Source: an uncultured Flavobacteriales bacterium
GTDB taxonomy: Bacteria; Bacteroidota; Bacteroidia; Flavobacteriales_E; Vicingaceae
NCBI GenBank assembly: GCA_937901255.1
Contig: CALCHN010000042.1
Coordinates: 1 to 64,000 of the forward strand
Reading direction: 5' to 3'
DNA: 64,000 bases
Below, piece by piece: positions 59,659-64,000 of this stretch. The notes under the pieces were generated by a model that did no database searches, was not told the DNA's origin, and was given only the letters and a program-made list of their open reading frames with translations. The number at the start of each line of letters is the position of its first letter. Within the stretch, counting starts at the first letter, position 1. Position numbers and translations under genes: made by a program.

Positions 59659-62600
59659 TTACTCTTTTACAAATTTTAATGTTTCTGTGGTAGCATCATT
59701 ATTTAATTGTATAAAATAAATTCCTGATGAGAAATTACTGATGTCTAAAACTGTTTGTAAGCTGGCATTAGTTGTTAAAATAATTTTTCCCGTTACATCT
59801 GTAATAGCTATATTCGTATTTCCATTTGGCAAGCCTTTAATGTTTAGTTGATTATTAGCTGGATTTGGATAAAGCACAACATCAATAAAATTAGTTAATT
59901 CATCCACACCTATTATGGTAGAGTTCATGCAGATTTCTAATCCCCAACTATCTAAACTTCCTCCATCCCAATTAAAAACATCTTCAACAGTAAGCGTCCA
60001 TGTTCCTTGTGGGTTTTCACCGTTAAAAGCAGCTAAAGCATCTTGAGGTTGGTAAGTTCCACCACCAACTGGAGGACAAGGTAATGCTCCAGGTGTTGCA
60101 GCGTCATCAAAGTTTACATCAAAATCATTTTCACTGTTACAGATTTCTTCCCATAAAGTAACTACTGTGCCTTGCGGACTTTGTAGAGTAATTATTAAAT
60201 CTTCTATCCAAGAGTGTGTGCCTATTAAATCAATAACATTTACATCGTTTATTGTTCCTGATGTAGTAATATTTAATGTTGAAGTTACTATTGCAGCACT
60301 ATTACTAGGAATGGTTACAGGAACATTTGTACTCATAGCAGTAATACAATTACTTGTTGTAAAGGAATTATTTGAAGAAAAGTTTCCAGAGCCACATTGG
60401 TTATTTGGTCTTACTCTCCAATAATGTTCGGTATCAGCAGCAAGGGTTGATGATGTATAAGTTGCCGTTGTTAATCCAGTAGCATTATCAACTATGTTTG
60501 TAAAAGCAGCATCTGTAGCTATATCAATATCATAAGTTGCAGCATTAGGGTTTGCTTGCCAAGTAAATGTATAGGGTCCAGAAACGTTTGTAGCTCCATT
60601 TGCCGGACTTAGTAAATTAACAGGTGTAAAATTGTTGGAATAAACATTTAAGTTAATATTGGTTGATTGAGTTGCAGAAGTTGCCGTTCCTGTTATGGTA
60701 ATAGTATGTGAGCCAACCATTGCGGCAGTTATTCCTGAAACTTGAACAGTTACATTTGTACCATTTGTTTGGGCGGTTGAAGGAGTAAAACTTACGGTTG
60801 TTCCCGCAGGATTTCCTGAAGCAGAAAAAGTAGTTACATCATTAAACCCTAAAAAAGTATTGTATGTAAAAATGTAGGTTGATGTTCCTGGAGCACAAAT
60901 ATCATTGCTAGTAGCACCAGGTGCAAAGTTCATTACAAATTCTGATGCCTGAATAGTAAAATTAGTTGAATTTAACGCATAAAATATGTTTCCTGCACCT
61001 CTTACCATTACTCTGGCGTTTGTAGTTGCACTACCTGTTGGCACGGTAACATTTGCTGAACCATTATTAGGAACTCCTGTTGCTAAAGTAATTGGGTAGG
61101 TATATCCTCCATCTTGAGATAAGAAAATATCTACATTTGGTGTATTTACTGCTCCAGTATTTGTTCCGGAAACATTCCATGTAACCGTTTCTGTGCTTCC
61201 TTCATTCCAAGTTACAGCCATATTTTGTGAAGTAACTGTAAACGGGCCTGAATTGCCATCAACAGTAACCACCATATTATCAATTTTGTTTTGTCCGCCT
61301 CCTGAAAGGTTATCTCTTACAGTTAATGAAAAATTCATGGTTCTTCCTACATTGGAAACGGTTTCCCATTGGGTAGTTAAATTACCAGCTATTACACTTG
61401 AAAGTTGAGGCAAATACCTATTTGGAGAAGTGGTTGGTGCTATTGAGCGAAAAGCTGGACTTCCGGTACTTGTTGCACTTACACTTGTTTGAGAGTTAAA
61501 CCCAACATCTCCTTGTTCCCAACAAAACGAAAGTGAATCTACATCAGGATCAGAGCCACTACCTTCTAAAATAAAAGCAGTTCCTTTTGGAATAGTGTAG
61601 TCTGCTCCAGCATTGGCTGTAGGAGCAGTATTTACCATTGGTGTAGAAGAGTAACAACCTTTTGAAGCTACATTGGTAGTAACTTGTTGGATATTGAAAA
61701 AGTGAAAATAATCATCACTATGAGGTTGAACATCTGAAGCTCCTGTGATTCCTGCATATCCCATAATAGTTGAGCCACTTCCGGGCTCCATTTGAGCTCC
61801 TGTACTTTCACTTCCACCATGAGTCCAAGTATGATTAGCCCCAAATTGGTGTCCAATTTCATGAGCTACATAGTCCACATCAAAATTATCTCCTTGAGGA
61901 ACAGAGTGCGAACTATAACCACTTCCTTTTTGATTATTTACACAAACACAACCTATACAACCTGCATTTCCATTGTTAGAACCTTGATGTAATAAATGTC
62001 CTACGTGATAATTTGCTTCTTGAATTACACTACTTAATGTAGATTGTAATTGGCTGTTTAAACTGTTGGTATAAGGATCTGTTGAAGGATTAGTAAATAC
62101 CACATCATCATTATTGGCAACTAACTGCATGGTAATACCAAAATCTGTTTCATAAACACCATTTACTCTTGTCATAGTAGCATTTATAGCTGCCATAGCT
62201 AATACTTTTGTTCCTCCGTGCCAAACAGTATATTCTCCTGATGCGGAAACAGCAGTTAAAAAAGTTCTTAATGTTTGGTCGTTTGCATCCTTATTGTTGG
62301 ATTGCTTAATTTTTTTTATGTCTAGAGCAATGTCGTCTGTTAAACATTCAAAAGTATGTTGAGTTACTTCGTCTGTTTTTCTTGAATACACAGCATAGGA
62401 GGTTAAATCGGTAGAGTATGGTTCAATAAAAACACTTTTTCTATCTAATCTGAAAAGCATACTGCTTAAGCCTTTTTGTGGAGAAAAACTAAACCTGATG
62501 GTAGAAGCTGTAGTGGTACTTTTTCCAAAAAAAGATTTAATTTCAGGATATTTAGCTGCTAAATCTGGATGAAAGATAGACGCTTCAAATACTTCAAAGT

Positions 62601-62880
62601 TTTCTATTGTTCCATTTCCTGTAGGAAAGCCTAAAACAAGGGCTGATGTATTTTGAGAAAATCTTTTTGGAGCTTGGTTTAATAAATTTTGTAAGGTAGC
62701 AATATCTAACTGATAAACATCAAAATTTATTGGGAGGTTGGTTGTATTTATTTTATTATTTACGGCTATCTTACTTGTTTTAATCCATAAGTTAGCATGT
62801 TGTTGAGCATTAATGGTAACTACTGTTCCTAATAAAAGTAGGGAGAAGAAAGTAGTTTTAAAAAAGTTTGTTTTTCGCAT
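59659..62880 (-). CDS. Secreted M12B (reprolysin-like) metalloprotease with P domain and T9SS tail
   Basis: The 1073-residue product has a signal peptide ending INAQ (25), a propeptide (~26-205) and a catalytic domain (~210-410) with HEIGHQFGANH (340-350) and Met-turn IMGYAG (M373). Ig/Fn3-like domains follow (~415-545, ~545-650, ~655-745, ~750-845 with SPANGATNVSGPYTFTW). A proprotein-convertase P-like domain is at ~850-985 (THSWIEDLIITLQSPQGT, FNGENPQGTWTLTVEDVFNWDGGSLDSWGLEI). The sorting tail is VVLYPNPANNQLNIKG to TLKFVKE. It would be secreted by T9SS and degrade proteins outside the cell. It is the largest of three such proteases in the window. Confidence 0.94.
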   Translation of the reverse strand: MRKTNFFKTTFFSLLLLGTVVTINAQQHANLWIKTSKIAVNNKINTTNLPINFDVYQLDIATLQNLLNQAPKRFSQNTSALVLGFPTGNGTIENFEVFEASIFHPDLAAKYPEIKSFFGKSTTTASTIRFSFSPQKGLSSMLFRLDRKSVFIEPYSTDLTSYAVYSRKTDEVTQHTFECLTDDIALDIKKIKQSNNKDANDQTLRTFLTAVSASGEYTVWHGGTKVLAMAAINATMTRVNGVYETDFGITMQLVANNDDVVFTNPSTDPYTNSLNSQLQSTLSSVIQEANYHVGHLLHQGSNNGNAGCIGCVCVNNQKGSGYSSHSVPQGDNFDVDYVAHEIGHQFGANHTWTHGGSESTGAQMEPGSGSTIMGYAGITGASDVQPHSDDYFHFFNIQQVTTNVASKGCYSSTPMVNTAPTANAGADYTIPKGTAFILEGSGSDPDVDSLSFCWEQGDVGFNSQTSVSATSTGSPAFRSIAPTTSPNRYLPQLSSVIAGNLTTQWETVSNVGRTMNFSLTVRDNLSGGGQNKIDNMVVTVDGNSGPFTVTSQNMAVTWNEGSTETVTWNVSGTNTGAVNTPNVDIFLSQDGGYTYPITLATGVPNNGSANVTVPTGSATTNARVMVRGAGNIFYALNSTNFTIQASEFVMNFAPGATSNDICAPGTSTYIFTYNTFLGFNDVTTFSASGNPAGTTVSFTPSTAQTNGTNVTVQVSGITAAMVGSHTITITGTATSATQSTNINLNVYSNNFTPVNLLSPANGATNVSGPYTFTWQANPNAATYDIDIATDAAFTNIVDNATGLTTATYTSSTLAADTEHYWRVRPNNQCGSGNFSSNNSFTTSNCITAMSTNVPVTIPSNSAAIVTSTLNITTSGTINDVNVIDLIGTHSWIEDLIITLQSPQGTVVTLWEEICNSENDFDVNFDDAATPGALPCPPVGGGTYQPQDALAAFNGENPQGTWTLTVEDVFNWDGGSLDSWGLEICMNSTIIGVDELTNFIDVVLYPNPANNQLNIKGLPNGNTNIAITDVTGKIILTTNASLQTVLDISNFSSGIYFIQLNNDATTETLKFVKE

Positions 62881-63005
62881 AAAGTAGCAGATTAAAATTA
62901 ATTTAGCTATAAAGTTAACCTAAAAGTGAGCAAGAAACAATATTAATTGAAGAGTAGTATTGAAATCCTATTTTTTTACATTTAGGAAAGAAGGTGTAAA
63001 AATTA

Positions 63006-63045
63006 AAAAACCCAACAAACTGATATTCAATTTATTGGGTTTTAA
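63006..63045 (-). terminator. Terminator of the tRNA-Gln transcript
   Basis: CCCAACAAA and TTTATTGGG (with one G-T pair on the RNA) form a hairpin. On the minus strand it is followed by TTTTTTAATT, just 3' of the tRNA. Confidence 0.8.
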
Positions 63046-63048
63046 AAG

Positions 63049-63121
63049 TTGTCCGACTAGGGCTCGAACCTAGACTCTTCTGGACCAAAACCAGACGTGT
63101 TGCCAGTTACACCATCGGACA
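63049..63121 (-). tRNA. tRNA-Gln (anticodon UUG)
   Basis: The 73-nt cloverleaf fits: acceptor TGTCCGA/TCGGACA, D stem GTGT/ACAC, anticodon stem TCTGG/CCAGA with loop TTTTGGT (anticodon TTG), variable AGAGT, T stem CTAGG/CCTAG with TTCGAGC loop and discriminator A. CCA is not encoded. It is transcribed on the minus strand toward the M12B gene. Confidence 0.97.
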
Positions 63122-63313
63122 ATTGGACGGCAAAAGTAATAATTTTTTTTACTTGTACAAATTTTTTTCAAGGCATAAATTTTTACACTTATTTATGTGT
63201 TCATTTTGTTGCAATTATCTTCAATTTAACTTTTAACAATCATTAACTGTAAATATTATTCTTCATTAGACAAGAATTTCATATTTTCGTGAACTTAAAT
63301 AATACTGAATATC

Positions 63314-64000
63314 ATGGAATATAAAAAACTGAACAACATAATAGGATGGATAATTTGGGCAATTGCTTCATTTGTATATCTATCAACCATAGAGCCCACA
63401 ACAAGTTTTTGGGATTGTGGTGAGTTTATCGCTGCTGCGTATAATTTAGAAGTTGGTCACCCACCGGGAGCACCATTATTTATGCTTATAGGAAGGTTTT
63501 TCACTATGTTTACAACTCCAGAAAATGCAGCTGTTGCCATTAACGCAATGTCGGCATTGAGTAGTTCTTTTACTATTTTATTTTTATTTTGGTCTATAAC
63601 AGCAATAATTAAAAAAATGGTTGTTAAAACAGGAGAAATGGATAAAGCTGCTATGATTGCAGTATTTGGGAGTGCTGTTGTAGGTTCTTTAGCTTACACT
63701 TTCTCAGATTCATTTTGGTTTTCTGCGGTAGAGGGTGAGGTTTATGCCATGTCTTCTTTATTTACTGCTGCTGTATTTTGGGGGATTCTTAAATGGGATG
63801 CAGTTGCTCATGAGTCGCATAGTACTAGGTGGTTGGTTTTTATTGCTTATTTAATGGGGCTTTCTATTGGCGTCCATTTATTGAACTTATTGGCAATACC
63901 TGCAATGGTGTTTTTATATTATTTCAAAACCAGAGAGTTAACTGCTAAAAGATTTTTTATTGCTTCAGGCGTATCAGTACTTATTTTAGGAATTGTACAA
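63314..64000 (+). CDS. DUF2723 membrane protein, partial
   Basis: The frame is open from ATG 63314 to the right edge (229 codons). The product begins MEYKKLNNIIGWIIWAIASFVYLSTIEPTTSFWDCGEFIAAAYNLEVGHPPGAPLFML, shown by the family motifs SFWDCGEFIAAAYNL and VGHPPGAPLF, then multiple membrane segments (FTILFLFWSITAI, AVFGSAVVGSLAYTFSDSFWFSAVEGEVYAMSSLFTAA). This is the DUF2723 family (glycosyltransferase 117, a PMT/GT-C-like fold), common in Bacteroidota, thought to transfer sugars on proteins or lipids in the inner membrane. The C-terminus is outside the window. Confidence 0.92.
   Translation, partial: MEYKKLNNIIGWIIWAIASFVYLSTIEPTTSFWDCGEFIAAAYNLEVGHPPGAPLFMLIGRFFTMFTTPENAAVAINAMSALSSSFTILFLFWSITAIIKKMVVKTGEMDKAAMIAVFGSAVVGSLAYTFSDSFWFSAVEGEVYAMSSLFTAAVFWGILKWDAVAHESHSTRWLVFIAYLMGLSIGVHLLNLLAIPAMVFLYYFKTRELTAKRFFIASGVSVLILGIVQ

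Overview
The window reads as a chromosomal stretch of a low-GC marine-type Flavobacteriales (Bacteroidota) genome. Supporting signs are several secreted proteins ending in type IX secretion (T9SS) sorting tails, TAnnTTTG-type -7 promoter boxes, many lipoproteins, the order DUF3098-uppP-truB, a UbiD-type menaquinone decarboxylase and a monomeric isocitrate dehydrogenase. All calls are from reading the sequence; no database search was run.

Layout. 1-979 is the 5' part of a secreted repeat protein that runs off the left edge. 1-5.6 kb holds ruvB, two small envelope genes, glyS and a DUF2490 protein. 5.7-6.8 kb is a VapBC45-like toxin-antitoxin pair. 6.9-16.6 kb holds ubiD, a secreted M4 protease with two lipoprotein genes, a small XRE regulator with a paired operator, a quinone reductase-like protein, a polyprenyl synthase and a Pnu-family vitamin transporter with a thiamine-binding-like protein. 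16.9-25.2 kb holds monomeric icd, a SUMF1-fold protein, an ACMSD-like amidohydrolase and a very large outer-membrane barrel. 25.6-32.4 kb holds a peptide-binding lipoprotein, the GDP-fucose pair gmd-fcl, a transsulfuration enzyme and an SDR. 32.4-43.5 kb holds an M43 protease, a ClC channel, a CPBP protease, a PA-domain T9SS protein, pheT and a flippase-like protein. 43.5-54.8 kb is mostly housekeeping: ArsC/Spx-like, EamA, ansA, an M1 aminopeptidase, DUF3098-uppP-truB-lipoprotein-rbfA, a GWxTD lipoprotein and rmuC. 54.8-57.6 kb is an accessory island of small orphan genes separated by repeats. 57.6-64 kb holds an L,D-transpeptidase, an SDR, a YkgJ-type protein, an M12B-type T9SS protease, tRNA-Gln and the start of a DUF2723 membrane protein.

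The genes imply a heterotroph that secretes proteases through T9SS, takes up peptides and vitamins, makes menaquinone (UbiD plus a long-chain prenyl synthase) and makes fucose-containing surface glycans.

Three things stand out. (1) A ~90-bp double-hairpin element occurs once in frame inside ubiD and once in the leader of the quinone-reductase gene, with a compensatory base-pair change between the copies. (2) The 54.8-57.6 kb island contains a perfect 104-bp direct repeat, a second repeat with a co-varying hairpin, a third repeat placed just after stop codons, and a short peptide motif (PQAWTLAAAG) encoded on opposite strands at its two ends. It looks like a cassette array or the debris of a polymorphic-toxin tail array. 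(3) The XRE gene has two near-identical palindromes just before its start codon. The window also has several clusters of intergenic palindromes of the REP type.
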